This document shows positions 63,890 to 64,000 of a stretch of DNA of 64,000 nucleotides, piece after piece. The notes under the pieces were generated by a model. The model was not told the origin of the DNA. It did not search any database and saw only the letters and a program-made list of their open reading frames with translations. The stretch lies in contig NZ_JACHOO010000012.1 of NCBI RefSeq assembly GCF_014199915.1, forward strand, positions 1-64,000, read 5' to 3'. The stretch is from Prosthecomicrobium pneumaticum (lineage in GTDB: Bacteria; Pseudomonadota; Alphaproteobacteria; Rhizobiales; Kaistiaceae). Numbering within the stretch: position 1 is the first letter of the stretch; every line of letters begins with the position of its first letter. Made by a program: the position numbers and the translations under genes.

Positions 63890-64000
63890 CGCGGCTCCTG
63901 ATCGCGACCGACGCCTGGCATCCGCAGATCAACGGCGTCGTCCGCACCCTCGAGACGCTCGCCCAGAACCTGCCGGCCTTCGGCATAGAGCCGTCCTTCG
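63886..64000 (+). CDS. GT4-family glycosyltransferase, cut by window end
   Basis: Only the first 38 residues are in the window: MTRLLIATDAWHPQINGVVR, then TLETLAQNLPAFGIEPSF. This is the N-terminus of a GT4 (GT-B fold) glycosyltransferase with the donor-site loop. Overlaps the phosphoesterase stop by four bases, so they are co-translated; the pair is likely in lipid or polysaccharide synthesis. Confidence 0.85.
   Translation, partial: MTRLLIATDAWHPQINGVVRTLETLAQNLPAFGIEPSF

Overview
The window is a chromosomal segment of a high-GC alphaproteobacterium, most likely an order Hyphomicrobiales (Rhizobiales) relative. This is inferred from gene content and order (ilvI/ilvH, serB/miaA, hflK-hflC-DUF2065-degP, M48 peptidase-DsbA-aroQ-accB-accC-aat-DUF2155), from the alphaproteobacterial families BA14K, DUF2155, DUF4169 and HWE/HisKA_2 kinase, and from strong G/C third positions. 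I could not assign a genus. No rRNA, prophage, IS element or CRISPR array was seen. Most of the segment is core metabolism and envelope maintenance.

Layout. 0-9.4 kb: a repeat-rich end, a membrane protein with CBS-like repeats, fumC, a ccdAB toxin-antitoxin pair, two small regulator-like genes, the HflK/HflC quality-control complex with DUF2065, a DegP-type protease and an FAD amine oxidase. 9.4-22 kb: serB and miaA divergent from overlapping start codons, a diguanylate cyclase, then branched-chain amino acid synthesis (ilvI, ilvH, ilvC, leuA), with a mazEF pair lying between ilvH and ilvC. Both ilvI and leuA are preceded by short reading frames rich in branched-chain codons, followed by RNA hairpins, which is the layout of attenuators. 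22-32 kb: a DUF559 protein, a periplasmic glucan protein, a secreted phytase-like esterase with a near-consensus Pho box, small membrane proteins, a three-gene histidine kinase/response regulator operon, and a zinc metallopeptidase.

32-45 kb: a giant three-domain glycosyltransferase of different base composition, tRNA-Lys(CTT), a fused LplT/Aas-type lysophospholipid repair enzyme divergent from a TetR gene with two palindromic operators between them, a nucleotidyltransferase-fold protein with altered active-site residues, a Crp/Fnr regulator, a GNAT enzyme and DUF2155. 45-64 kb: aat, accC-accB, aroQ, a DsbA-like protein, an M48 chaperone-protease, an aminotransferase, a ROK regulator divergent from pgi, an orphan molybdenum hydroxylase large subunit, a DMT transporter, thiD, a fumarylacetoacetase-family hydrolase, a RelB/YafQ pair with a perfect palindromic operator, an unusual SDR, a LysE exporter, an LpxH-like phosphoesterase and the start of a GT4 glycosyltransferase cut by the window end.

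A family of REP-like hairpin elements (core CCCTCTCCCGC...GCGGGAGAGGG) fills nearly every long gap, in at least seven clusters. I found no clearly new multi-gene system. The most useful non-obvious signals are regulatory: the two leader peptides, the Pho box, the TetR and RelB operators, and the architecture and spread of the repeat family.
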